A DNA stretch of 64,000 bases, from contig JAJECA010000050.1 in NCBI GenBank assembly GCA_022822265.1, forward strand, positions 176,777-240,776, given 5' to 3'. A model generated the notes under the pieces. The model was not told the DNA's origin. It ran no database searches and saw only the letters and a program-made list of their open reading frames with translations. This DNA comes from Acidimicrobiia bacterium. Its GTDB lineage: Bacteria > Actinomycetota > Acidimicrobiia > Acidimicrobiales > Bin134. Shown here piece after piece: positions 9,289 through 20,554 of this stretch. The stretch's first letter is position 1. Every line of letters begins with the position of its first letter. Made by a program: the position numbers and the translations under genes.

Positions 9289-10895
9289 GCCGGAACTTTC
9301 TGCTCGCTGCGGTGCTGAACCAGCAGGTCAGCAGTCCGCAGGGCCAGCGCGGTGATCGTGCAGGTTGGGTTGACCCCGGAGCTGGTCACGAACACGCTGG
9401 CATCGGCGATGTACAGGTTGGGCACATCGTGGGCCTGCTGGCGGGAGTTGACCACAGAGTTCGCCGGTTTCTCACCCATGCGGGCAGTGCCCATTAGGTG
9501 CCATCCCGAGTAGGGGATCATGCTGGCTACCGCGGTTTCCTGGCATCCCGAAGCCTCCAGCGATTCTTCGGCCCGCTCTTCTTGGAAGGCCATTAGGCGC
9601 CGCGAGTGCTCAGAGATCCGATAGCTCACCCGGGGTGCGGGGATTCCGTGGCTGTCGGTGCGATCCAGATCGAGCTCTACTCGGTTGGCCTCCTCGGGAA
9701 GATCCTCCCCGAAAATGGCCCAGCTTGCCCCCCGTCCGAAGGTCTGGCCCATGAGGACGTGATGATCACTCCCCCACACCTCGTTTCCGGCTCGCATGGG
9801 CAGGATGTGGTTGAGGGGTCCGCCAACCGGCGAGAGCGCCCACTTGGCCCCTCGGACAAAATCTCGGCAGGGATCGGTCTCGTAGAACTGGTAGCTGGTG
9901 ATGCTGGCCCCGAAGTGACCCTGCCATCCCTCTACCTGGTCGTCCCACCACCCCGTCACCACCGAGAAGGGGTGCATCATGAGGCGGCGGCCGACAAGGC
10001 CGCTGGAGTTGGCCAGACCATCAGGGCAGTGGCGGTCGTCGGCCGACAGCAACAGGAGGCGCGCCGTACCCACCGCGTTGGCCGCCAGGATCACCACATC
10101 GGCCTCTTGGTGGTGCTCGACTCCGGAGCGGTCCAGCCAGACAGCTCCGGTGGCCAACCCTTGAGACCCCAGCGTGATCCGGCTCACCCGAGCCCCGGTG
10201 ATCAGCCGGGCTCCGGCGGCGGTGGCCTTGGGCCAGTGGGTTAGATCAGTGGAGGCCTTGGCCCCCTCGGCGCATCCCGAAGTGCAAACGCCTCGCTGCA
10301 CGCATGGCCGCCTCCCGTCGTAGGGAGCCGACAAGATGGCGTTGGGCTCGGGCCACCAGTGCCATCCCAGCTGGTTGTGCCCCTCGGCCACCCGCCGGCC
10401 CGCCACCCCCAGGGGCAGCGGCGGGAGCGGATAGTCGTCGTGGGGCGGATAGGCCGGATCCCCGGCCAATCCAGACACGCCGATCTGCTGGTCGATGGCG
10501 TTGTAGTACGGAACCAGATCCCGGTAGGCGATGGGCCAGTCGTCGGCCACACCGTCCAGCGTCCGAATCCGGAAGTCCGACGGGAGCATCCGGGGCCACG
10601 TCCCGGCGTAGATGATCATGCTTCCCCCCACCGCGTTGTACATGAGGGGCTCTATGTCCGAATCGTCGTGAACCACCGGATAGTCCTCGGGCCGCATCCG
10701 CACGTTGGGGCTCATGGCCCAGTCCTTGCGGATGGCCAGCTCCCAGTCGGGCCTGGTGCCAGGGAACGCGGACCTATCGGGCCAATCGCCCTGCTCGAGG
10801 CAGACAACATCGAAGCCGTGCTCGGCCAGGTGGCGTGCAGCCACCCCACCGGAGGCACCGGCACCGATGATGAGGACGTCGGCCCGATAGGTCAC
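9285..10895 (-). CDS. GMC-family FAD oxidoreductase (choline/gluconate dehydrogenase-like)
   Basis: 536 residues. The N-terminal FAD site reads GAGASGG from residue 11; a Cys-rich segment CVQRGVCTSGC near 200 resembles that of gluconate 2-dehydrogenase-type members; the active-site His is near 466 in GWHLMGTARMG and the Asn-Pro near 509 in SGVNPT. Such enzymes oxidise alcohols or the ring hydroxyls of sugars, passing electrons to a quinone, cytochrome or oxygen. It starts with GTG at 10895, 36 bases after the binding-protein stop, and is coupled to the small partner gene. Probably the first oxidation after uptake, by inference. Confidence 0.92.
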   Translation of the reverse strand: MTYRADVLIIGAGASGGVAARHLAEHGFDVVCLEQGDWPDRSAFPGTRPDWELAIRKDWAMSPNVRMRPEDYPVVHDDSDIEPLMYNAVGGSMIIYAGTWPRMLPSDFRIRTLDGVADDWPIAYRDLVPYYNAIDQQIGVSGLAGDPAYPPHDDYPLPPLPLGVAGRRVAEGHNQLGWHWWPEPNAILSAPYDGRRPCVQRGVCTSGCAEGAKASTDLTHWPKATAAGARLITGARVSRITLGSQGLATGAVWLDRSGVEHHQEADVVILAANAVGTARLLLLSADDRHCPDGLANSSGLVGRRLMMHPFSVVTGWWDDQVEGWQGHFGASITSYQFYETDPCRDFVRGAKWALSPVGGPLNHILPMRAGNEVWGSDHHVLMGQTFGRGASWAIFGEDLPEEANRVELDLDRTDSHGIPAPRVSYRISEHSRRLMAFQEERAEESLEASGCQETAVASMIPYSGWHLMGTARMGEKPANSVVNSRQQAHDVPNLYIADASVFVTSSGVNPTCTITALALRTADLLVQHRSEQKVPA

Positions 10896-10931
10896 GTTCG
10901 CTAGCAGTGGTTCACCGGAGGGAGAGGTTCC

Positions 10932-11927
10932 CTATCGGAGGTCGGCGTTGGTCATACCTTCGATCGTGTCGGCATCCACCACGAAAGTGGGCGCCTGGAT
11001 GAAGTAGCCCTGGCCGGTGCTGCCGGTGGTCAGGTACTGGTGGGCGACCTCGGCGGTCTGCCAACCCCACTGGTAACCCCTTAGGGCGATGGTCATGTCA
11101 ACGCCGGATCCAGCGCGGATCTGGTCGAACACCGCCGGCTCGCCGTCGGTCCCGCTGATGAGGATGTCGGCGTGGTCGATGCCGGCCTCCTCCACTGCGG
11201 TAGCGGCGCCCAAGGCCAGAGCATCGCTGTCTGCCCAGATGCCGTCGAGATCGGGATTGGCGGTCAAAGCGTCCTGGGCCAGGCGGAGGCCCTCCTCAGC
11301 GGTGAAGCTGTTGGCGCTCTGGTTGAACACAACCTCGATGCCGGGGTTGTTCTCCATGGTGTGCTCGAAGCCCTCTCGGCGCTTCTCCACATACTCGCTG
11401 GCCCCCGGGCCGCCGATACGGGCGATCTTGCCCGAACCGCCGAGTTGTTCAACCATCCACTCGCTCTGCTTGGTGCCCTCAACACCCCAGTCGGTGCCGA
11501 TGAAGCCGATCTCGGGGGCAGCCTCCTGCACACTGTCACCAGTGGACAGCATCGGAATGCCGGCTGCCGCCGCGGCTTCATAGGCGGGAATGAGCGCCTG
11601 GCGGTCGCCTGGCGAGGCGATGATGAGGTCGACCCCTTGAGTGACGAAGTCCTCGATCTGTGCCACTTGGTCCTCGATCACGTATGCCGCGTCGGCTGCG
11701 ACGAAGTTCCAGCAGTTCTGAGCGCCGAACTCGGCCAAGCCGGCTTCAAGATCGCGGAAGTACAGGATGAAAGTCGCCAGATTGGCGTACCGCACCTCGT
11801 AGATCTCCTCGCAGCCTCCTTCTCCTGACGCGGCGTCGTCGTCATCGTCGTTTCCGCATGCCGACACCACCAGCCCAAAGGCCAACAGCAGCGCCAGCAG
11901 CTTGAACAACAGGTTCTTGGTTTTCAT
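10932..11927 (-). CDS. Sugar ABC transporter substrate-binding lipoprotein (RbsB-like)
   Basis: 331 residues. A basic N-terminus and hydrophobic core end in the lipobox VVSAC, then a poly-Asp linker, so it is anchored outside the membrane. The body is a type 1 periplasmic-binding fold: repeated ASPGDRQALIPAYEAAAAAGIP, VEGTKQSEWMVEQLGG and PDLDGIWADSDALALGA are typical of ribose/xylose/inositol binders. ATG 11925-11927 is chosen because a GGAGGGGAG ribosome site lies immediately upstream (11932-11940); an open frame extending to 12065 lacks a signal peptide. It feeds the permease encoded 19 bases upstream. Confidence 0.94.
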   Translation of the reverse strand: MKTKNLLFKLLALLLAFGLVVSACGNDDDDDAASGEGGCEEIYEVRYANLATFILYFRDLEAGLAEFGAQNCWNFVAADAAYVIEDQVAQIEDFVTQGVDLIIASPGDRQALIPAYEAAAAAGIPMLSTGDSVQEAAPEIGFIGTDWGVEGTKQSEWMVEQLGGSGKIARIGGPGASEYVEKRREGFEHTMENNPGIEVVFNQSANSFTAEEGLRLAQDALTANPDLDGIWADSDALALGAATAVEEAGIDHADILISGTDGEPAVFDQIRAGSGVDMTIALRGYQWGWQTAEVAHQYLTTGSTGQGYFIQAPTFVVDADTIEGMTNADLR

Positions 11928-11946
11928 TGTGCTCCCCTCCGGGTAT

Positions 11947-13092
11947 TCATGGTTGCTCCGACGTCGATTCGGCCGATTGCCCGGCCTGCTCAACGCCTTG
12001 GAGTTCTTGGTCTGTCGAACGGGCTGATTGCTCGGCCAGCTCGATGGCACGGCGCTCCTCATCAAGCTCGTGCTCGACTTCTACTTCTATGGCGGTGTCC
12101 TCACTTCGGTTGGCCCACCGGTCCAAGTAACGGCGCAGGAATTGCGATGTCATGGCCAGCACGAAAACGACGCCCAGCCATACGTCCTGCATGTTGGAAG
12201 ACACATTGAGCAGGTTGAGGCTGTTGCGAATCACCCCGATCAGCAATACGCCGGCCAGGGTGCGGGGTATCGACCCCCGCCCTCCGAACAGATTTGTGCC
12301 TCCCAGCACGACGGCGGCCACCGCGTAGAGCTCGGTAAGCACCGCGGCATTCGGCTGGCCGACGTTGACCCGCCCCAACAATGTGAAGCCACCGACGGCA
12401 ACGGCGAGGCCCCCCAGGACAAAAACCGTGACCCGTACCCGGGTGACGTTAATGCCGGCTCGGCGGGCTGCTTCGGCGTTTCCCCCCACTGCGTAGATCC
12501 GCAGTCCGAATCGGGAATAGCGTAGGATCACGTGGTAGACGACGCCGAGTCCCAGCGCCACCCAGATGGGCATTCGCAAGCCGATGAACTCCCCGCTCCA
12601 CCAGGCCTTCCAGCCTCCGGGGAGATTCCCCACCGTGTTGCCCGCGGTTATCTCCCGGGCCAGCCCCCTCGCCATGATCAAAAGGCCCAAGGTGGTGATG
12701 AAGGAGGGGACTTTGAGCACCGCGGTAACTAGCCCGTTGAACAGCCCTGCGGCGATGCCGACGCCCACTCCGGCCAGCAGGCCGAGCACGATGCTGTTGT
12801 TCCGCACCATGGTCTCGGCGGCCACCACCCCGATGAGGGCAAGCACTGACCCCTGGGACAGGTCCAGCTCGGCCGCGATGATGACCAGGGTCATCCCGAA
12901 GGCTGCGCAGGCCAGAAATGACGTTTGCAGAAGGATGTTCTGGAGGTTGCCCGTGGTCAGGAACACGTCGGACTTGACGGTCATCACCGCGCCCAAGACG
13001 ATGACGACGAAGATTGCGAACCCGGCCTCAACCACCCGGGGAATGGCTACACGGATCCTGTCCCAGCCCATCGCGACCGCGGGTTCCGTCAT
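11947..13092 (-). CDS. CUT2-type sugar ABC transporter permease (RbsC-like)
   Basis: 381 residues with about ten hydrophobic segments and the family stretch ELDLSQGSVLAL near 75-86 plus ALGLGVVYHVILRYSRFGLRIYA-type loop. An unusual C-terminal tail of about 55 residues is rich in Glu, Gln and Ser and is not membrane-like; RbsC proteins normally end soon after the last helix. Start ATG overlaps the creatininase-family stop as ATGA. It should form the membrane channel with the ATPase at 2383-3198. The tail's role is unknown. Confidence 0.93.
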   Translation of the reverse strand: MTEPAVAMGWDRIRVAIPRVVEAGFAIFVVIVLGAVMTVKSDVFLTTGNLQNILLQTSFLACAAFGMTLVIIAAELDLSQGSVLALIGVVAAETMVRNNSIVLGLLAGVGVGIAAGLFNGLVTAVLKVPSFITTLGLLIMARGLAREITAGNTVGNLPGGWKAWWSGEFIGLRMPIWVALGLGVVYHVILRYSRFGLRIYAVGGNAEAARRAGINVTRVRVTVFVLGGLAVAVGGFTLLGRVNVGQPNAAVLTELYAVAAVVLGGTNLFGGRGSIPRTLAGVLLIGVIRNSLNLLNVSSNMQDVWLGVVFVLAMTSQFLRRYLDRWANRSEDTAIEVEVEHELDEERRAIELAEQSARSTDQELQGVEQAGQSAESTSEQP

Positions 13093-13856
13093 GGGGCCAC
13101 CCTCTGCCTCGACTCTTCGCGGTGGGCTTCGATGCCCTCGACCACCAAGTCGACCAAGGCGTCGAGGTAGCGCTCTCCTGCGACCGCGGTGGCCCCGCGG
13201 GGATCGCCGATGATGCCCACCGGAGAAAGGGCGGCCATGCCCTCAGAGCGCAGCTTGGCGCTGGCCGAGGACGCTGGCCCGACGTGGCCGACAACAGCGG
13301 ACGCCATGTCTACGTGGTCGGGGGCGATGGCCAGCATGATGCTGGTCTCGAAGTGCCCGCCGTGGGTTCCCACCAACTCCCTGTCCAAGCCCAGTTGGTT
13401 CTCGGCCACTTGATGTACGGCTTCACGCTGGGCAGGCCAGTCGTCGAACGACACCACCCGGGAGCGTTCGGCGGCATCCAGCTCGCCCATGGCCGAGGCC
13501 ATGGCTCCAACGTTTCCGGCATGCCCGGTAACCAGGTAGGCACCCCGGAAACCGTGGCTTACCAGGGTTTGGATTACCTCCACCAAGACGCTCCCGAGAG
13601 TCGCTTCGCTGAGGCTGGCCGTGCCGGGAAATGTCAGATGGTGGCTGGAGGCGCCAACGGAAATGCAGGGCGCCACCATGCACTCTCCCACTCTTCGGGC
13701 CGCTCGGTCGGCCACTGCCTCGGCGATCTGAGCGTCGGTGTCGAGGGGCAGATGCGGACCGTGCTGTTCAAGTGCGCCCAGGGGAACCATCACATCCAGC
13801 GGACCTCGCTTGAGCCGCTCATCCAGAGCCGTCCAGCTCAACTCCCCCAGCCGCAC
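13089..13856 (-). CDS. Creatininase-family metal-dependent amidohydrolase
   Basis: 255 residues. Residues near 25-40 read PLGALEQHGPHLPLDTD, matching the Glu-x-His and Asp metal ligands; VTGHAGN near 110 replaces the more usual GHGGN, and THGGHFETS near 165 gives the second His/Glu cluster. The family includes creatininase, the mycofactocin peptidase MftE and ring- or formamide-opening amidohydrolases in riboflavin-type pathways. The GTG start at 13856 has a GAGG site inside the end of the cupin gene, seven bases away. An amide or lactam-opening step in the pathway is suggested but unproven. Confidence 0.88.
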   Translation of the reverse strand: MRLGELSWTALDERLKRGPLDVMVPLGALEQHGPHLPLDTDAQIAEAVADRAARRVGECMVAPCISVGASSHHLTFPGTASLSEATLGSVLVEVIQTLVSHGFRGAYLVTGHAGNVGAMASAMGELDAAERSRVVSFDDWPAQREAVHQVAENQLGLDRELVGTHGGHFETSIMLAIAPDHVDMASAVVGHVGPASSASAKLRSEGMAALSPVGIIGDPRGATAVAGERYLDALVDLVVEGIEAHREESRQRVAP

Positions 13857-13863
13857 AAGTGCC

Positions 13864-14343
13864 TCAGAGATCGGTGAGGGTGGCGTCGAGATAGGTGGGC
13901 TTCTGTGGGCGACCCACGCCGATCACCACCTGCACCTGGGCTTCCTCGTCAGTGTGGTTTCGCAAGCCGTGCATGATCCCCGCAGGGCTGTAGATCATCT
14001 CCCGCTCTTTCAGCACGGTGTCGACGATTCTCCCGTCGTCGTCCTCCCACCATGCAGTCAGCTCCCCCTTGACCACGAAGAAGACCTCTTCCACTTCGTG
14101 GGCATGCGACGGGGCCACGGCCCCAGGGGGCATCATCATCACCGACAAGGTGAAATTGTCGGCCGTGACTGTTCCAGGCTCGTAGTGCTTGCCGGTGATG
14201 CTCGCCCCCACCATCCGCACGTGGGCCCGGCGGTACTCCTCCTTCAGGTCTCCCTGAGCGGCAAACGGCTCCCAGTCCAGTTCCTTGCTCCCGTACCGCT
14301 GAACATGCTCGAAAAACTCGGCTTCAGTGAATTCACTCGCCAT
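13864..14343 (-). CDS. Cupin-domain protein
   Basis: 159 residues. A single beta-barrel cupin: motif 1 SHAHEVEEVFFVVKGE gives His80, His82 and Glu86, and motif 2 YSPAGIMHGLRNH gives His125, a complete metal site. Such proteins act as dioxygenases, isomerases or ligand sensors. It is the first gene of the catabolic operon; the ATG at 14341-14343 has a GGGGGA site five bases upstream, and the much longer open frame reaching 14739 is rejected because it overlaps the next gene. Being first, it could be an enzyme for the imported substrate. Confidence 0.88.
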   Translation of the reverse strand: MASEFTEAEFFEHVQRYGSKELDWEPFAAQGDLKEEYRRAHVRMVGASITGKHYEPGTVTADNFTLSVMMMPPGAVAPSHAHEVEEVFFVVKGELTAWWEDDDGRIVDTVLKEREMIYSPAGIMHGLRNHTDEEAQVQVVIGVGRPQKPTYLDATLTDL

Positions 14344-14363
14344 GCTCGTCCCCCCTAGTTGCT

Positions 14364-14405
14364 TCAGCGCTGGGTATCTTAGTTTCAAAGTTTTGTCGGC
14401 GCTGA
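14364..14405 (-). promoter_or_regulatory. Candidate promoter/operator dyad of the catabolic operon
   Basis: A 7-base inverted repeat TCAGCGC (14364-14370) and GCGCTGA (14399-14405) encloses a 28-base AT-rich patch, 20 bases upstream of the first gene of the operon. The patch is clearly AT-richer than its surroundings and would suit a promoter; the dyad could be a regulator site (for example for the MarR protein at the end of the operon) or a hairpin ending the upstream membrane-protein transcript. No clean -35/-10 pair is assigned. Confidence 0.4.
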
Positions 14406-14435
14406 GGGGATGCCTTTCCGGGGGTTGGCCGGCCG

Positions 14436-15323
14436 CTAGACGAGCTGTCGCTGGCGGGCGAGGGCGATGGTCTGACCGGGGCGGGTGGGCGCAATCAGAA
14501 TTGCTTCGGCCTGCACTTCTTGGTTGCTGCTCTTGCGCTTGGCCGGGGGAGAAAGATTGATCGGCTGGCTGAGGGACAATTCCAACAGCAGTCCGGCCGC
14601 GCCCTGGCTCAGGTCCGAGGCGTCGGATCCCTGCTTGGCAGGACCGAAGCTGGCCACCGATCGTCGGCGGAGCAGCACGGGATCTTGCACCGCCAGGTGG
14701 TCGTGGACAACCACGCCCGCAGGCACGAACACCAGCCACCGGCGGGTGAGCGAGTAGAGCGAGCGGGCCGCTAGAAATGCCAGCGCTCCGCCTGACACCG
14801 TGACCGCTGCTCCGACGGCCCAGTGCTCAGCGGCCAGTAGCAGGGGGCCGCTGACCGCGCCGCCGACAGTGATCACCGCCGCCGCTGGCAGCGGTCCAGC
14901 CAGCAGCACCGCCGGAGGTCGCAAAATAAGCCGGACTTCGTCGCCATAGGAGATGCCGTTCACGAACACCTGGCCCACCGGCGCGCTGAGCGCCACCGCG
15001 GCCAATGCACCTGAAATGGCCGCCACTAGGGAAACCTCACCCCAATCAGCGTCTCCCCTTCCGGCCCACAAAAGAGCTGCCACCGCTGACGGCAATGCCA
15101 GTCGGACCAAAACCAGCGTGGCCGGATGGGCCAGTAGAGATCCCGCAAGGACTAGGCCCCACAGCACCCACAGCCCCACCGATGCCGTGGACCGCCAAGC
15201 CGCGGAGGTCTCGCGCAGCCCATCGGCCAACGCCGGCCCGGCAATAAACGGCAACGCGGCCCACCAAACCCTGACAGACCAGACCCACACTCGATCCCCC
15301 TGAAGACCCCTCACCCACCCCAC
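14436..15323 (-). CDS. Multi-pass membrane protein of unknown function
   Basis: 295 residues, not recognised. About six hydrophobic segments occupy residues 15-190 (for example ALPFIAGPALADG, VGLWVLWGLVLAGSLL, AVLLAGPLPAAAVITVGG), followed by a soluble C-terminal third with VFVPAGVVVHDHLAVQDPVLL, which resembles the PH-like beta region found in some actinobacterial membrane proteins. It lies upstream of the catabolic operon on the same strand with 92 bases between, and diverges from the HNH gene. Codon use is ordinary. The function is unknown. Confidence 0.7.
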   Translation of the reverse strand: MGWVRGLQGDRVWVWSVRVWWAALPFIAGPALADGLRETSAAWRSTASVGLWVLWGLVLAGSLLAHPATLVLVRLALPSAVAALLWAGRGDADWGEVSLVAAISGALAAVALSAPVGQVFVNGISYGDEVRLILRPPAVLLAGPLPAAAVITVGGAVSGPLLLAAEHWAVGAAVTVSGGALAFLAARSLYSLTRRWLVFVPAGVVVHDHLAVQDPVLLRRRSVASFGPAKQGSDASDLSQGAAGLLLELSLSQPINLSPPAKRKSSNQEVQAEAILIAPTRPGQTIALARQRQLV

Positions 15324-15436
15324 TACAGCACTTCAGACCACTGGCGAACTCATCTGGCATCAGTTTCAATCGCCAAATCAACGTGACACTGCCACCGACG
15401 CCTGCGTTCGCAAATTCAAACTGTCACTGTCGTCGG

Positions 15437-15448
15437 TAGACTGGTGGC
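15437..15448 (+). promoter_or_regulatory. Leaderless-type -10 element TAGACT before the HNH gene
   Basis: TAGACT (15437-15442) ends six bases before the ATG at 15449, so transcription would begin at or next to the start codon, as is common in actinobacteria. No Shine-Dalgarno sequence precedes the ATG. The same TAGACT plus six bases precedes the SRPBCC gene at 23476. Confidence 0.5.
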
Positions 15449-18873
<3,425 letters not shown>

Positions 18874-18901
18874 CCGACATGAACCATGATTCAGTGTCGC
18901 C

Positions 18902-19543
18902 ATGATCCAAGCAGTGTTCTGGGATTTCGGCGGGGTGTTCACTGGGTCGCCGTTTCATCTCGACGACTATGCCCGCTCGCTGGGCACAACAAACGAGCGT
19001 CTCTTGGAGCATGTCTTCGGGCGGTATGAGGCAGATGGCGACCATCCCTGGCACCGCCTGGAACGGGGCGAGGGCACTCTGGCCGAGGCACTGGAGGCGG
19101 CCGATGAGTCCTGCCGGGCTGACGGAATCGAGGGGTTCAGCTCCGAGGGGTTCTTCCAGGCCATGTCCGGCACCAACAGCGACGAGCGGCGAGACCTGGC
19201 AGTGTCCAAAGTCAGAGAACTCAACGAGGCGGGCATACGACAGGCCATCATCACCAACAACGCTAAGGAGTTCGGCGACATGTGGCGCCAGCTCATCCCA
19301 GTTGACGAACTGTTCGAGGCAGTGATCGACTCCAGCGCGGTGGGAATGCGCAAACCCGATCCGAGGATCTACCGGCTGGCTCTTGAACAGTTGGAAGTTT
19401 CCAGGCCCGAAACCAGCGCTTTCTTGGATGACTTCGCACCCAATGTGGCTGCCGCCAGCCAGCTAGGAATGCATGGAATCCTCGTTGAAGACGACATCTC
19501 ATCCGCCCTCGCCAATCTTGATCAGCTTCTCGAGACTGGTTAG
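18902..19543 (+). CDS. HAD-superfamily hydrolase (phosphatase-like)
   Basis: 213 residues. Motif I is FWDFGGVF with the nucleophile Asp8, motif II IITNN near 117, motif III Lys in KPDPRIY near 150 and motif IV FLDDFAPN near 177. The second Asp of the usual DxD is Gly, as in YihX/epoxide-hydrolase-type HADs. A small helical cap lies between motifs I and II. It likely dephosphorylates a small metabolite, or is a dehalogenase-like relative. Ten bases separate it from the hydroxyacid dehydrogenase, so the two are probably cotranscribed. Confidence 0.88.
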   Translation: MIQAVFWDFGGVFTGSPFHLDDYARSLGTTNERLLEHVFGRYEADGDHPWHRLERGEGTLAEALEAADESCRADGIEGFSSEGFFQAMSGTNSDERRDLAVSKVRELNEAGIRQAIITNNAKEFGDMWRQLIPVDELFEAVIDSSAVGMRKPDPRIYRLALEQLEVSRPETSAFLDDFAPNVAAASQLGMHGILVEDDISSALANLDQLLETG

Positions 19544-19553
19544 GGGCTGCAGG

Positions 19554-20513
19554 ATGAGTGGTCCCGAGAAGAAAAGTGGCGTCTGGATCGACCGGACTCC
19601 TCCGCCCGAGATCGCGATCCCCTCTGACGTGGAATTGGTTGACAGCCCAGAACACGCCGACGGCGTGGTGGTGGCCGCCGACCAGCCGTGGGATGACGAA
19701 GCATGCCGTCGTCTGCCCAACCTCAAGGTGGTAGTCCGCTCCGGTATCGGCTACGACAACGTGGATGTCGCAGCTTGCGCTGCTCACGGTGTGGCCGTCT
19801 GCAACACTCCCGATGCCCCCACGGTCTCTACTGCGGAGCACGCACTGGCGCTGATGCTGGCGGTAGCCAAGCGGCTCAAAAACTCTGATGCTCGTATTGT
19901 CGCAGGCACCGCTGGTGGTCCTGGCAGACTTACGCGCCCCGGTGCGCTGGAGTTGGACGGTCGCATCCTTGGGTTGGTGGGTTGTGGACGGATCGGGAGC
20001 CGCTTGGGCCGCTACGTCGAAGCGTTGGGCATGAAGATCCTGGTCTACGACCCCTATCTCGAAACTGCGCCCGTGGGCGAGCTAGTTGGCCTAGACCAGC
20101 TTTGGGCTTCGGCTGATGTTATCTCCCTGCATGCCCCGGCCACCGCGGAAACCCGTCATATCATCAACACCGACTCACTGACCGCCATGCGTCCCGGTGT
20201 GGTGATCATCAATTGTGCCCGGGGAGCGTTGGTGGATCAGGAAGCGCTGCTGGCCGCACTCGATTCCGGCCATGTGGGCGGAGCAGGGCTAGACGTCACC
20301 GAACCTGAGCCGCTACCCCCGGACCACCCACTCCTAGGTCGCGACAATGTGGTTGTGACTCCCCACGTGGCCTCAACCACCACAGTGGGCATCGTAAGGC
20401 TGATAGGCCAGGCATTGGAACAGGCTCTCATCTGGCTTAGAGGCGGAACCCCCGAACACCTACTTGATCCCGCGGCCGCCCATCCCTCGGTAGATCGCCG
20501 AGTCAATCCCTAG
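19554..20513 (+). CDS. D-isomer-specific 2-hydroxyacid dehydrogenase
   Basis: 319 residues. The NAD-binding turn is VGCGRIGSRLG; catalytic Arg is in NCARGALVD, Glu in DVTEPEPLP and His in VVTPHVAS, all present. The family reduces 2-oxoacids or oxidises D-2-hydroxyacids; phosphoglycerate dehydrogenase, hydroxypyruvate and glyoxylate reductases are the closest types, and the protein lacks the ACT or regulatory domain of long SerA. ATG 19554 follows the HAD stop by ten bases; an open frame from 19473 overlaps that gene and is not used. Confidence 0.9.
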   Translation: MSGPEKKSGVWIDRTPPPEIAIPSDVELVDSPEHADGVVVAADQPWDDEACRRLPNLKVVVRSGIGYDNVDVAACAAHGVAVCNTPDAPTVSTAEHALALMLAVAKRLKNSDARIVAGTAGGPGRLTRPGALELDGRILGLVGCGRIGSRLGRYVEALGMKILVYDPYLETAPVGELVGLDQLWASADVISLHAPATAETRHIINTDSLTAMRPGVVIINCARGALVDQEALLAALDSGHVGGAGLDVTEPEPLPPDHPLLGRDNVVVTPHVASTTTVGIVRLIGQALEQALIWLRGGTPEHLLDPAAAHPSVDRRVNP

Positions 20514-20554
20514 AACTGGCTCGAATCTGACGCCAAAGACGCGAAACACTCCAT

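Noticed and set aside
13864..14739. Long N-terminal extension of the cupin
   Set aside because: It overlaps the upstream membrane-protein gene by 300 bases; a good ribosome site marks ATG 14343.
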